Positions 32,023 to 40,361 of a DNA stretch of 64,000 nucleotides are shown piece after piece. The translations under genes were made by a program, and so were the position numbers. The notes beneath the pieces were generated by a model. It made no database searches and was not told where the DNA came from. It saw only the letters and a program-made list of their open reading frames with translations. Positions within the stretch are counted from its first letter, which is position 1; each line of letters starts with the position of its first letter. The stretch is taken from NCBI RefSeq assembly GCF_018437225.1, contig NZ_JAAMFI010000001.1:620001-684000 (forward strand), read 5' to 3'. Source of the DNA: Fructobacillus papyriferae (GTDB lineage: Bacteria > Bacillota > Bacilli > Lactobacillales > Lactobacillaceae).

Positions 32023-32582
32023 CACTCCACCTCTTCTCGGTCGAACATTTCTGGCGTGTAGCCCCATCCCCTAATTTCTGACTCGGTAACTACAGCGGCA
32101 GGAAAAATTTTAGTGTTACAAATTGACTTAAGCGTAACAACACCGTAATCATCAATCGTGATATAAACCGGGTCGTCATCATTGTCCTTTTTCTTACTAC
32201 GCCAGCGATACTTCTTCTCTTTCTCGACGAACTGGTCATGCGCCCATTCACGAGATTTTGGAAGTGCGATTAAAGTAAGTTCTTGCCTCGGTTCCTTGAA
32301 TTTTTTATATTCTTTTAGCGTTGAGGACTCTTGAACTAGTTCATAAACTTGTGTAAGCGCTGTTGTGTTAATCAAGTCTAAATAATTGATATTACCGTCA
32401 GCAATATCAACAATCTTCTGATATTCTTCTTCAGTGAATTTTTTAGTCATTTTTTCGTCTTCCTTTTCTTCAAAGTGATCAGCAACCATTTTTGCCATAA
32501 GCTTAGCAATCATTTTTGCTGCTTCATCAGATAATGGCCCGTTCATTGAACGAATGCCATACTTTTTATTTTCAAAAACCAT
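32022..32582 (-). CDS. DUF1642-like phage protein
   Basis: 186 aa. The C-terminal part (AAVVTESEIRGWGYTPEMFD) resembles the end of DUF1642-type proteins common in lactic phages. The N-terminus is acidic and helical. Function unknown, found in the region between replication and late genes. Confidence 0.55.
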   Translation of the reverse strand: MVFENKKYGIRSMNGPLSDEAAKMIAKLMAKMVADHFEEKEDEKMTKKFTEEEYQKIVDIADGNINYLDLINTTALTQVYELVQESSTLKEYKKFKEPRQELTLIALPKSREWAHDQFVEKEKKYRWRSKKKDNDDDPVYITIDDYGVVTLKSICNTKIFPAAVVTESEIRGWGYTPEMFDREEVE

Positions 32583-32599
32583 CTATACCAATTCCTCTT

Positions 32600-33277
32600 T
32601 TACCAGTAATTCAAGTTGTAAATTCTTGCAATTTCTTCGTTCACCGGAACACCCTGCAAATGATATTCAGCCATGCGTTCTTTTTCCTCGTGATGGAACA
32701 AGTCGTGATGTTCGCGACACAAGGCAATCAAGCGCCGGCCTTTATGGTTAACCTTCGTGCGGTCGTTACCCATGCCGACCTTGCTGCCTGTGATGTGATG
32801 ATGGTCTGCCTTAAGTCCGCAAATCACGCAGCGCTTATTCATTAGGCAGGAATACTCATATCGAGCAATGGACGGATCATCTAATGCATCTAGCGGATGA
32901 TGGCTTAATGCAACGTTGTGTTGCAGGCAAAACTCCAGCAGCATGTTGATAAACGTGTTGGCATCCGACATATTTCCCCGACCGTTTGACAAGCTAAAAT
33001 TTTCGATACCATAGAACATATCCATGGCGAAGTAGAATGCCCGCTTAATTAGTTCAGGTTCGCCTGCCCATTTGCCACCAATTTCAGCTTTGGCAATATC
33101 GCCGATAAGAGCAAATGCAAAATTACGCTGTTTAGGGCTCACAGAGCGTCCGTCATGTATGTTTAGTGTGATTACACTATCCTGCACTTTATCGAGCTCA
33201 TTGAGCTTCTCTGGCTCTGAGACATCAATCGTAACGACAGACCCTTGGCGACTAATCAGATTTCCTGTTATTTCCAT
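32600..33277 (-). CDS. HNH-type nuclease / recombination protein
   Basis: 225 aa. The C-terminal HNH-like zinc domain shows CLMNKRCVICGLKADHHHIT, then ALCREHHDLFHHE. The N-terminal half (SPKQRNFAFALIGDIAKA; FYFAMDMFYGIENFSLSNGR) matches the putative HNHc nucleases of Firmicutes phages, which resemble NinB-like recombination mediators. Lies in the replication/recombination block. Confidence 0.85.
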   Translation of the reverse strand: MEITGNLISRQGSVVTIDVSEPEKLNELDKVQDSVITLNIHDGRSVSPKQRNFAFALIGDIAKAEIGGKWAGEPELIKRAFYFAMDMFYGIENFSLSNGRGNMSDANTFINMLLEFCLQHNVALSHHPLDALDDPSIARYEYSCLMNKRCVICGLKADHHHITGSKVGMGNDRTKVNHKGRRLIALCREHHDLFHHEEKERMAEYHLQGVPVNEEIARIYNLNYW

Positions 33278-33295
33278 CTGCCACCTTGCGAAAAT

Positions 33296-33952
33296 CTATC
33301 GCACTCTCCGGTCAGACGCACCAATCAAATAGCTGACCCAAACACCGAAGTACTCAGAAAACATCTGCCATGTATCCGTGGCCGGTTCGTTAACTTGCTT
33401 CTCTACTCCGCGAACCAATGACACATCAACACCTAAATCTTTAGCTAGCTGTTCTTGACTGATTCTTTTTTCTTCTCGAAGTTCCTTGATTAGGTTCTTG
33501 GCCTGTAATCTGCTATATCGTCTATCAAACTTATACAGCTTATCTGCCAACTTTTCATAAACGCTGAGTTGAACAGCAGTGCGCTTTCGATTCACCAGTC
33601 CGCTCAATAATGTTTTACTGACTCCTGTTAGTTGATGAAGCTCTTCATACGAATAGAACATCAAGTAATCGTTCAAGACCCCTAACTGCCATTCAGAAAT
33701 TTCTTTCATCATGTGGTTAGTCTGATTACTCTCTTGGCGCTTCTTTTTCTCTTCCAGCTTTTGCTTCATCATCTCCGGTGCAGCAATCAACTTATTGACA
33801 TGTTCCTGCCTCATTCGCTGAACGATGTTGCGAGCCACTCCAATTCTTTCGGCAGCATATCGATTCGACCAATTTAATCGAGCCATTAAATCAAGCACTT
33901 CTTGCCTTGCTTCGGATGGCACCTCGACAGTATTAGAAAAATGCTTTTCCAT
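33296..33952 (-). CDS. multi-HTH regulator
   Basis: 218 aa from ATG 33952 (AGGAGCAGTA upstream, better than the upstream ATG inside the previous gene's end). Three possible helix-turn-helix regions: NRYAAERIGVARNIVQRMRQ, SYEELHQLTGVSKTLLSGLV, and a canonical XRE SQEQLAKDLGVDVSLVRGVE. Probably a DNA-binding regulator. Unusual in having repeated HTH units. Confidence 0.65.
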   Translation of the reverse strand: MEKHFSNTVEVPSEARQEVLDLMARLNWSNRYAAERIGVARNIVQRMRQEHVNKLIAAPEMMKQKLEEKKKRQESNQTNHMMKEISEWQLGVLNDYLMFYSYEELHQLTGVSKTLLSGLVNRKRTAVQLSVYEKLADKLYKFDRRYSRLQAKNLIKELREEKRISQEQLAKDLGVDVSLVRGVEKQVNEPATDTWQMFSEYFGVWVSYLIGASDRRVR

Positions 33953-33963
33953 TACTGCTCCTT

Positions 33964-34167
33964 TCATTCTTCGTCATCATTAATTTCATACATTTGCATC
34001 TTATTGCCATAATCTTTTTGCTTTTGGTAGGCCGGAGTCGTGAGATGGTACAAGTGATCCACACGCTTCCCCGTCATTTCAGCAATTTCTTTAAAGGTTC
34101 CACTGGCAATAAAAGTGTCCCCCTTGTACATCGCCCAAATGCGATTTGCTTTCTTTACTCGTGCCAT
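33964..34167 (-). CDS. small hypothetical protein (67 aa)
   Basis: FIASGTFKEIAEMTGKRVDH suggests a single HTH-like unit, as in small phage proteins annotated as homeodomain-like or NUMOD. It lies between the replisome organizer and the multi-HTH gene. Function unknown. Confidence 0.55.
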   Translation of the reverse strand: MARVKKANRIWAMYKGDTFIASGTFKEIAEMTGKRVDHLYHLTTPAYQKQKDYGNKMQMYEINDDEE

Positions 34168-34170
34168 AGG

Positions 34171-35061
34171 CTAATCCTTAGTTTTAAAGTTCTTCATCAA
34201 CGCCAAAGTATCCTGCACATCTTGCTGGTTAACTGGTTCAGTCACTTCATTCTTGGCCATTGGTGGCTCTTGTTTAACAGGCTTTCCATTGCCATTAGTT
34301 GGAATAGATGGCGTCAGGTCATCCTCCCAAACTCGGTTACGAAAGAACGTATCCCCATTTTTCATGTATTTCTTTTCAGTGTTTTCAGCACTGACTTTTT
34401 TGGCGTAAGCAACAATGCCGTCTTGAATCGTTTTATTAGTAACCCCATCTCTAACCGCCTTCACATAGGCTCGTTTAGCTGGTGTCTTACCTTCCTTGCA
34501 GGGATACAACTTCCAAAGTGCCTCGAAGTCTTTTTCTTCCTGCTTGGTGATTCCAGATGATTTACGAGACTTTTTCAATTCCCCCTCTGGGGGTTTGGGG
34601 GTATCTTTATCTATCTTTATCTCTAACTCTTTCTCTAACTCTTTCTCTGTTGGACGGTTGTTGGACTCCGGTTGGACATTGTCCAATTTTTCTTGTTTTC
34701 GTGACTCTCTCTTATATCTTGCCCAGTTGGTCTCCTGACTGATAAGGGCAGGTACTTGAGCCATTTTCACATTTTGACCGTCTTCAATTTGAATCAACCC
34801 AGACTTTGTGAAATATGCAAGTGTCATTGCAACTTGATCAACATCTTCATCAATCATCAAAGCAAGTTCTTCTTCAAGTTTTCCATACAGCCCTTCGTAA
34901 TAAATTACGCCATTCGTTTCTAGAGAACTGAGCATCAATTTTTGGTAGATGACGACCATTGTGTCGCCTCCGGCAAGTTTCCTAACTTTTTTAATTGCTA
35001 GATTTTTATAAAAGTTATTGTCGAGCCTCAACCAAAAGTAAATAGGTTTCTTTTTGGCCAC
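34171..35061 (-). CDS. phage replisome organizer (DnaD-like initiation protein)
   Basis: 296 aa. The N-terminal 100 residues (YFWLRLDNNFYKNLAIKKVR; ALMIDEDVDQVAMTLAYFTK) are a winged-helix Rep_Org_N domain. A charged linker and a helical domain (EALWKLYPCKEGKTPAKRAY) follow. The last residues LALMKNFKTKD nearly match the end of the host DnaB protein in this window (LDLMKNYKTKD at 47651-49105). It likely binds the phage origin and recruits the host helicase loader. No separate phage helicase loader gene is present. Confidence 0.85.
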   Translation of the reverse strand: MAKKKPIYFWLRLDNNFYKNLAIKKVRKLAGGDTMVVIYQKLMLSSLETNGVIYYEGLYGKLEEELALMIDEDVDQVAMTLAYFTKSGLIQIEDGQNVKMAQVPALISQETNWARYKRESRKQEKLDNVQPESNNRPTEKELEKELEIKIDKDTPKPPEGELKKSRKSSGITKQEEKDFEALWKLYPCKEGKTPAKRAYVKAVRDGVTNKTIQDGIVAYAKKVSAENTEKKYMKNGDTFFRNRVWEDDLTPSIPTNGNGKPVKQEPPMAKNEVTEPVNQQDVQDTLALMKNFKTKD

Positions 35062-35064
35062 TGA

Positions 35065-35271
35065 TTACCTCCTTTCTCTTTCAACAAGATCATCTAGTGA
35101 CATCTCGAAGTAGTCCGCAATGTCAATCAAGACGTCAAAGCTTGGCTTTGAATAACCGTTCTCAAGGTTTGCAATCGTTCCTGCTGACATGCCGGTATGC
35201 TTCGCCATTTGTCGCTGTGTGACCCCTTCTTTTTCTCGTAGACTCTTAAGTCGTTTTGAAAACTGATACAT
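35065..35271 (-). CDS. XRE-family transcriptional regulator
   Basis: 68 aa, almost only helix-turn-helix: VTQRQMAKHTGMSAGTIANL then ENGYSKPSFDVLIDIADYFE. Lies inside the replication operon, possibly limiting early transcription. Confidence 0.85.
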   Translation of the reverse strand: MYQFSKRLKSLREKEGVTQRQMAKHTGMSAGTIANLENGYSKPSFDVLIDIADYFEMSLDDLVERERR

Positions 35272-35286
35272 AGCTATACCAATTCA

Positions 35287-35868
35287 TTAAAATGGCAGGT
35301 CATTTGGATCAATATCTACCCCACCGTTTCCATTAAATGGGTTCAAGTCACCTTGCTGTGCTTGTTGATTACCTACAAATGAGCTTGCATTTGTTTGCTG
35401 TTTTGAACCATTAGCCACTTGGTCACGAGTGATTCCGTTTGGCTTTGAACCTTCTTGATCAACCTTGTTCTTTGCTTTAACCACCAAGTTCGTCTTTCCG
35501 TTATAATCGCTAGTTTCCCATTCGACCTTGATGTTGATTGTCTTTCCGACCAACGTCTGAACAAATTGTTGGATAGATGTGAAGCTAACGCCACTCTTTG
35601 CTCCAGCAGCAACTGCCATGTTGTTGAAGTTCTTTTGGGAACGTTCAGCAGCTTCTTGCGTGTCATCCTTCCACACCATGTTGTCGTATCGAACTTGACC
35701 ACCAGCGTAAACACCATCTACAACTTCATAATCGAATACAGCCATCTCATTACCGTTTGATGATGTCTTAACTTCTGACTGTGGCAAAATCTTAACGTTA
35801 TATGTCCCTGCTTCTTGTACTGATTGTCCGAATACGTTGTTCTCGTCTGTAGTAAATCCAAATGCCAT
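35287..35868 (-). CDS. DUF669-type SSB-like protein
   Basis: 193 aa. The N-terminal 130 residues (GTYNVKILPQSEVKTSSNG; AVFDYEVVDGVYAGGQVRYD) match DUF669 phage single-strand-binding-like proteins. A Gln/Asn-rich linker leads to an SSB-style acidic tip DIDPNDLPF, the kind that recruits repair and replication partners. Paired with the Sak4-like ATPase upstream. Confidence 0.85.
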   Translation of the reverse strand: MAFGFTTDENNVFGQSVQEAGTYNVKILPQSEVKTSSNGNEMAVFDYEVVDGVYAGGQVRYDNMVWKDDTQEAAERSQKNFNNMAVAAGAKSGVSFTSIQQFVQTLVGKTINIKVEWETSDYNGKTNLVVKAKNKVDQEGSKPNGITRDQVANGSKQQTNASSFVGNQQAQQGDLNPFNGNGGVDIDPNDLPF

Positions 35869-35869
35869 G

Positions 35870-36541
35870 TTAGTTATCCTCTTTCTTTTCTTCTTCGTTA
35901 TTTAGTAGTTCGTTTGCCTTAATCAAGGTACGGTCATCAATACGATTCTTCGCATGATTTCCGTTCTCTGTGTCCATGTCGATGAACCGCTCACCTTTCT
36001 CTTTGTAAATACGGCCAACAACATCAAACGGTCCTGTAAAGGCGTTAAACGTCTTCTGGTTCATGTCCGCTTCAAAACGTCCTTTCCCATCAAGACCGTT
36101 TCCACCGTTGTCAATCTGATGGGCAGTCGCCAAAATGGTTTTATGACTATCCCGCAATGAGTTCGCCAATGATCGGAACCACGCCTGTAACTTCTGATAA
36201 TTCTGGCGTCCGTCCTTACTAGCCCCGTCAATGTTTTCAAGAACAAAATTTTGCAAAGCAGTCACGTTATCCAAAATGATTACATCGAAAGCATCATTAA
36301 CTAGGTACTGGTTAAGATACTTATCTACCGTGCGTTGTAGCGTCGCCTCATCCGACTTACCAAACGCCATCACAGCAGTGTCTGTCGTACCTACTAAGGC
36401 GTTCCATGAACCATCGAATGTAAGTAGCAGCTTCTTTCCAGAAAACAACTTGGACAGGCTAGTTTTTCCTGTTCCTCCGTCTCCATAGATGAAGTACATA
36501 TCACCGGACTTCTTGATTTCTCCTGGTTTAAAAGTAATCAT
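35870..36541 (-). CDS. Sak4-like RecA-fold ATPase (annealing/recombination)
   Basis: 223 aa. Walker A GDGGTGKTS (about residues 20-28), Walker B DVIILDNV (about 89-96), and ATAHQIDNGG. This core-RecA ATPase type accompanies DUF669 proteins and acts in phage recombination. The end overlaps the next start region by two bases. Prophage A used an ERF protein for this function instead. Confidence 0.85.
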   Translation of the reverse strand: MITFKPGEIKKSGDMYFIYGDGGTGKTSLSKLFSGKKLLLTFDGSWNALVGTTDTAVMAFGKSDEATLQRTVDKYLNQYLVNDAFDVIILDNVTALQNFVLENIDGASKDGRQNYQKLQAWFRSLANSLRDSHKTILATAHQIDNGGNGLDGKGRFEADMNQKTFNAFTGPFDVVGRIYKEKGERFIDMDTENGNHAKNRIDDRTLIKANELLNNEEEKKEDN

Positions 36542-36550
36542 CTCGCCTCC

Positions 36551-36949
36551 TTATTTGTACGTCAGTCGTTTTTGTTCGGAGTACACAGTGACCTTTTCTA
36601 GGTCTTCTTCGATAGCTTTTCCAAACTCTCGCTTTAGTTGTGCTGGTGTATTAACACTTACCGCTCCCCAACCGTACTTCTTAACAAATGCCATCTTCGT
36701 TGCTTCTGATTGGTCAACCGCAGAACGCTTTGAGGTAGAGTAGCTAATATTCTTAAACTGCTGTCCTTCGTTTAAACGTTCCTTGACCATGTCTTCAACA
36801 TTTTTCAAAGGTTTCTTAAGTTCCTTAGCTTGGTATGCTAGACCTTCCGCTTGCTCGACAGTGAGTCCGTCTAAGTATTCCTTACTTAACATCTCGCTTA
36901 CTGGTGTTGGTTCGCCATAAGCGTTAACAATCATCATTTCATGTGTCAT
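36551..36949 (-). CDS. hypothetical replication-module protein (132 aa)
   Basis: Helical (MIVNAYGEPTPVSEMLSKEY; VEQAEGLAYQAKELKKPLKN) and then GWGAVSVNTPAQLKREFGKA. Found upstream of Sak4-type ATPases in related phages. No function known. Confidence 0.6.
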   Translation of the reverse strand: MTHEMMIVNAYGEPTPVSEMLSKEYLDGLTVEQAEGLAYQAKELKKPLKNVEDMVKERLNEGQQFKNISYSTSKRSAVDQSEATKMAFVKKYGWGAVSVNTPAQLKREFGKAIEEDLEKVTVYSEQKRLTYK

Positions 36950-37143
36950 AGTTCAGTTACCTCCCTTTGCAAGTCACCAAGCTCCTCGTACTTCTCGTCA
37001 ATGTCAGCTTCCAAGTCTTCCTTGGTGCTTTCCATCTTCTTTATTTCGTCACGCTTGGCATAGATTTCGTCTTGCAGTTGCTCGTATCGTTTAAGCCGTT
37101 GCGTGTTTTCTGGGTACATCAACATACTATTTTCAATTGTCAT
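36946..37143 (-). CDS. small coiled-coil early protein (65 aa)
   Basis: MTIENSMLMYPENTQRLKRY then a charged coiled coil. Its homologue in prophage A (3486-3760) is broken. ATGA overlap with the following gene. Function unknown. Confidence 0.65.
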   Translation of the reverse strand: MTIENSMLMYPENTQRLKRYEQLQDEIYAKRDEIKKMESTKEDLEADIDEKYEELGDLQREVTEL

Positions 37144-37152
37144 CGTTACCTC

Positions 37153-37338
37153 CTACCTAAATACGTCTAAACTGACTTCCAGAGCATCAGCTATGGCAAC
37201 CATCTTCTCGAAACTTGGCTGCATATCCCTATCTCTTTTGATTGAATAAATAGTCTGGACAGGTATTCCCGTCTGCTTTGCAAGCCAATATCCTGTTTTA
37301 TTTTTCTTATTTAACTGTTCTTCAATTTTTTCCCACAT
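37153..37338 (-). CDS. XRE-family regulator (61 aa)
   Basis: Start set at ATG 37338 with GAGGTTGAT upstream. Single HTH domain: TGYWLAKQTGIPVQTIYSIK then RDRDMQPSFEKMVAIADALE. Probably represses the early operon. Confidence 0.8.
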   Translation of the reverse strand: MWEKIEEQLNKKNKTGYWLAKQTGIPVQTIYSIKRDRDMQPSFEKMVAIADALEVSLDVFR

Positions 37339-37495
37339 ATCAACCTCATTCCGGACAGCTTTAGGCCTTGAAGTTATTATCATATTTGATAACATTACTT
37401 ATGCGAACAAAAGGGGAATAAAAAAACAAAAAACGAAATTCCGTTCTTGCTAAATTCGCAAATTACCGGTTATCCACCAAGAAAGGAGAAAGAAT

Positions 37496-37639
37496 TTGGC
37501 TAAAACTTCAACCTCACGAGTTTCTTCTCGTAAATCAGCTTCAAAGGCTTCAAAGGCTTTGAAAAATAAGGGCACTAGTAAGCTAACTAAATCATTAGCT
37601 GGCAGTGTTTTGTCACAATCACGCTCACGTCATAAGTGA
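37496..37639 (+). CDS. 47-aa Ser/Lys-rich basic protein
   Basis: TTG start at 37496 preceded by AAAGGAGAAAG. Composition S, K, A, R, T (MAKTSTSRVSSRKSASKASK then ALKNKGTSKLTKSLAGSVLS), like a DNA- or RNA-binding tail. Reads against the early operon. Its stop codon abuts the stop of the facing 42-aa gene. Function unknown. Short and of biased composition, but the ribosome-binding site is good. Confidence 0.55.
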   Translation: MAKTSTSRVSSRKSASKASKALKNKGTSKLTKSLAGSVLSQSRSRHK

Positions 37640-37768
37640 TTATTTTTTGGAAAACCCTGTTACTACAACCTCTTCTGATAATTGCTCTGTTAAATCACTA
37701 ATCAATTCAGTTAAAGTTTTGATTGTTTCTGATTGTGACTTGATGATGGTGATATAGTTGTTTTCCAT
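37640..37768 (-). CDS. 42-aa helical protein
   Basis: MENNYITIIKSQSETIKTLT then ELISDLTEQLSEEVVVTGF: a short coiled coil. AAGGAGATAGAG precedes the ATG. The stop directly faces the stop of the 47-aa plus-strand gene. Function unknown. Confidence 0.6.
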   Translation of the reverse strand: MENNYITIIKSQSETIKTLTELISDLTEQLSEEVVVTGFSKK

Positions 37769-37784
37769 CTCTATCTCCTTGTTG

Positions 37785-37863
37785 TGGTAGAATGGTGGCA
37801 TAAATTTCTGTCTACGAATATTTATGCCTTAGCTCTCTTGGTTGCAGCCTTGAGAGCTTTTTT
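37785..37863 (+). promoter_or_regulatory. plus-strand promoter, inverted repeat and terminator (candidate antisense sRNA)
   Basis: TGG-TAGAAT (37785-37793) is followed by a 32-nt inverted repeat (37797-37828, arms GGCATAAAT/ATTTATGCC with one offset) and a plus-strand terminator (37831-37863: AGCTCTC/GAGAGCT then T6). Same unit as 3957-4034 in prophage A. The terminator lies within the last codons (KKALKAATKRA) of the opposite gene. Confidence 0.55.
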
Positions 37864-38049
37864 CTGTTGCTTGTACAAACGTTGCGCTTTCTTGCGCTCA
37901 TTATTTGCAATGTCTCGATCGGTATCGTTATCGCCAAATAACGGCTTTTTATCCAGCGAAAGAGTAACCAAGTAGATAAATCCACCTACTGCTAAGCTGG
38001 TGAACACCCATCCAATAACTTCATTCCAAAACATGCTATTTGTCATCAC
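37822..38049 (-). CDS. small membrane protein with basic tail (75 aa)
   Basis: One membrane span (residues about 11-32) and a charged tail ending KKALKAATKRAKA. Homologue of 3999-4214. The start (ATG ATG) overlaps the preceding gene's TGA. The opposite-strand unit at its 3' end is conserved. It may be a membrane-active or lysogeny protein. Confidence 0.65.
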   Translation of the reverse strand: MMTNSMFWNEVIGWVFTSLAVGGFIYLVTLSLDKKPLFGDNDTDRDIANNERKKAQRLYKQQKKALKAATKRAKA

Positions 38050-38249
38050 ACACCTCCATGCTTTTCTATCCTTTCTACAAACTCTTCAATTTTTGTGCCT
38101 CGATAAAGAACCAAATTTCCTGATTTAAAATATGGCTTTGGAAACCATTTATGATTACGCCAATGCGCTTCAAATGTTTGGCGAGAAAATCCAACATTTT
38201 TGCAAATTTCTTCGATAGACCATGAATATTTTGATTTGAAACTAATCAT
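38046..38249 (-). CDS. small DNA-binding protein (excisionase-like wHTH)
   Basis: 67 aa, clearly homologous to 4211-4414 (SWSIEEICKNVGFSRQTFEA; RGTKIEEFVERIEKHGG). Winged-helix/excisionase-like. Coupled to the membrane-protein gene by overlap. Confidence 0.65.
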   Translation of the reverse strand: MISFKSKYSWSIEEICKNVGFSRQTFEAHWRNHKWFPKPYFKSGNLVLYRGTKIEEFVERIEKHGGV

Positions 38250-38271
38250 TTTGTCATCCTTTCTTTTGGCA

Positions 38272-38394
38272 TCATTTTGAAAACATATACATTAGGAATG
38301 TAGTTGTTAGTGAACCAATGAGCCCGCCGATTACACTAACGACTATAGAAACCCAATTGGGGATTTGATAAAACTCTTCATCTTCTTTTTTCAT
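38272..38394 (-). CDS. 40-aa membrane peptide
   Basis: MKKEDEEFYQIPNWVSIVVS then VIGGLIGSLTTTFLMYMFSK: one membrane span. AAAGGAGCAAAGC precedes the ATG. A truncated remnant of a similar gene lies in prophage A (4872-4895). Confidence 0.6.
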   Translation of the reverse strand: MKKEDEEFYQIPNWVSIVVSVIGGLIGSLTTTFLMYMFSK

Positions 38395-38409
38395 GCTTTG
38401 CTCCTTTTT

Positions 38410-38448
38410 TGCTATCCTTTAGTTACTGGCATTGCAGTGCCTAGTAAA
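38410..38448 (+). promoter_or_regulatory. promoter and leader hairpin of the 38466 gene
   Basis: TGC-TATCCT extended -10, then a stem TTAC.GGCA/TGCC..GTAA with a six-base loop (38423-38447), ending five nt before AAAGGAG. Very similar to 4912-4950. Confidence 0.5.
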
Positions 38449-38465
38449 TTGAAAGGAGATTGTTA

Positions 38466-38741
38466 ATGAATAAATTTATTGTGTATTTTAATATGCCTTT
38501 GAATGGGTCTGATGAAAAAAGCATTGAGTCTCGTGGTTTACTTGAGGACTTGGTCGGACAAGGAAATTGGCTTCAGCTAACCGGTGAACTAATTGTTATC
38601 AAAACAAAAATGTCATTAAATGATTTTTCTCATGAATTTTTAGAGATGAATCCTCCCCATGATTTTTTTGTACTTGATGTCCACGACTTTTCTTCAAGTT
38701 ATGATTCAGATTACAAGCGCAACTTGTTTAACGACTTGTAA
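38466..38741 (+). CDS. hypothetical protein (91 aa)
   Basis: ATG 38466 with GAAAGGAG upstream. Alpha/beta protein (FIVYFNMPLNGSDEKSIESR; LTGELIVIKTKMSLNDFSHE). It reads against the early operon from its own promoter and overlaps the end of the facing gene by 14 nt. Function unknown. Confidence 0.65.
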   Translation: MNKFIVYFNMPLNGSDEKSIESRGLLEDLVGQGNWLQLTGELIVIKTKMSLNDFSHEFLEMNPPHDFFVLDVHDFSSSYDSDYKRNLFNDL

Positions 38742-39195
38742 TTCGCTTAGCCAATTCATTCAGAATTGAAGCTAGTTCAGGGTCACCATTAAAGTTCCTA
38801 CCTCTAAAATAGTTTTCCTGAATAACATTTGAGTCAGCCTTATCGTCTGTCTCTTTTGCGTCTATCTCTAGTTGGTATTCTTTAACTTTTTTAGCTAAAT
38901 GCATAATTCTTGCAGAAGTGGAGAGTAGTGTATCAGCACTGCTCTTTTTATTTACATCGATACTATCGAACATATTTTTAATGTTATCTAAGGCTTTAGA
39001 TAGCTCTTGTTGCGGACTTTCTAACTTCTTCCCAGTTCGTGACATTGAGATAATGTAGTCAACCTTATTGGTTGGCTTATTTTTTTTGTCCATTTTTCGT
39101 TGAACCCTTAATCCGTCAACATTCCAATTTTCAAAATATCGATTTAATGAATTCAATATTTCTTTCTTTTGTTCTAATTGCGATTTACTTTCCAT
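38728..39195 (-). CDS. hypothetical charged helical protein (155 aa)
   Basis: Start set at ATG 39195 with GGGAGAGAC upstream. Helical throughout (KEILNSLNRYFENWNVDGLR; SPQQELSKALDNIKNMFDSI). Downstream of the antirepressor in the early transcript. No family recognised. Confidence 0.6.
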   Translation of the reverse strand: MESKSQLEQKKEILNSLNRYFENWNVDGLRVQRKMDKKNKPTNKVDYIISMSRTGKKLESPQQELSKALDNIKNMFDSIDVNKKSSADTLLSTSARIMHLAKKVKEYQLEIDAKETDDKADSNVIQENYFRGRNFNGDPELASILNELAKRITSR

Positions 39196-39205
39196 GTCTC
39201 TCCCT

Positions 39206-39988
39206 TTACGCCGTCTGGTCTTGTTCAATCAATGGCAGGACGCCGTTATCTTTCAACAGCTCATACAACCCAAGACGTCCCTTTTGAGTCCACTTAGTAC
39301 TTGCTACAAGCTTCTTTGAACCATCAGCACGCCGAACTTCCTTCGTTTCTGACTGTGTCCATCCCTTTTTCTGATGCTTTGCATACAATAACCAGGTGTC
39401 GCCTTGTCGGTATTGAACGCCCAACTCGTGAAGCAATTTGTTCATCGCTGCGCCACTCATTCCATAGTCCTTGGCAATGAACGTGATGGTTACCAACGCC
39501 TTGTTCTGCAAGATTGAGTCAGTGTAATCAGCCTTTGGCTGTAGCTCGTTCACACGCTGCTTCAATAGCAATTTCTCTTGTCGTTCTTGCTTAAGGGTTG
39601 TTGCCAATCGAATAATCGTATCTGGATCAGTTAGCGCCTCTTCAATCTTCGAATCCGTCATGTAAGCACCGTGCTTGCGAATGCTTGGCAGGACTTCTGA
39701 TGTGACCCACTTTTTAAACTTTTTGGCACTATCGAGCGTGCTTCCAAAAATAAGAGCATGAACACCAGATTCGTTAATTAGTGTTGTCTTAGATTTATAG
39801 TTAGAACCAGTTCCCTGAATCAGGGATGTGGTTTTATCATCACTATCAACATGAGTAAGCACCGCATTACTTGGTTTTTGATATCCTAATATGCTTGCTA
39901 CATCTTTCCCTACGAACCATGGTTCGTTATCAATAAGTACAGTTCGTACTTCATTACTTTCAAAGTTGAAAGCTTTTACTTCGTTCAT
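39206..39988 (-). CDS. phage antirepressor (BRO-N plus KilAC)
   Basis: 260 aa. Complete BRO-N domain (FNFESNEVRTVLIDNEPWFV; INESGVHALIFGSTLDSAKK; VTSEVLPSIRKHGAYMTD) and C-terminal KilAC domain (FIAKDYGMSGAAMNKLLHEL). Likely counteracts the S24 repressor during induction. The first ~25 residues resemble those of the prophage A antirepressor. Confidence 0.9.
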   Translation of the reverse strand: MNEVKAFNFESNEVRTVLIDNEPWFVGKDVASILGYQKPSNAVLTHVDSDDKTTSLIQGTGSNYKSKTTLINESGVHALIFGSTLDSAKKFKKWVTSEVLPSIRKHGAYMTDSKIEEALTDPDTIIRLATTLKQERQEKLLLKQRVNELQPKADYTDSILQNKALVTITFIAKDYGMSGAAMNKLLHELGVQYRQGDTWLLYAKHQKKGWTQSETKEVRRADGSKKLVASTKWTQKGRLGLYELLKDNGVLPLIEQDQTA

Positions 39989-40002
39989 TTGTTTCTCCTT
40001 TT

Positions 40003-40063
40003 TGGTAAAATGAATTTAAATGTCGTCAAGTTAATTTAAGGTAACTCTAACGATAGTTACCTT
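40003..40063 (+). promoter_or_regulatory. promoter and 9-bp leader hairpin of the 40110 gene
   Basis: TGG-TAAAAT extended -10 (40003-40011), then AAGGTAACT (40038-40046) pairs perfectly with AGTTACCTT (40055-40063). The hairpin is in the 5' UTR or may be an operator. Confidence 0.5.
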
Positions 40064-40109
40064 GTTCTAACCATCTAATGATCTGAAATAACTAAAGGGT
40101 GTGATAGGT

Positions 40110-40361
40110 ATGAACAATGAAAATTATGCTAACCTAAGCGAAAAAGAAATCGAAGAGCTACAATCTTTACACTTGTTAAACATTTATTTAGAAGAAAGTT
40201 TAATCAAAGGTGATAAGTCGTTTTCTATCCCATTAATCACTTTCGACGGTATCTTTAGCTATAAAGAGCATATTTTAAAGTTTGAAAGCACTAACAAACA
40301 TTCAATAACGCATACCATCGATTATGTTGAGCGTGTTGTTAAATTTCGTATTGATTCATAA
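40110..40361 (+). CDS. hypothetical acidic protein (83 aa)
   Basis: ATG 40110 chosen over GTG 40101. N-terminal acidic helix (NENYANLSEKEIEELQSLHL), then beta strands. Its end overlaps the facing gene by 23 nt. Plus-strand gene with its own promoter in the early region. Function unknown. Confidence 0.6.
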   Translation: MNNENYANLSEKEIEELQSLHLLNIYLEESLIKGDKSFSIPLITFDGIFSYKEHILKFESTNKHSITHTIDYVERVVKFRIDS

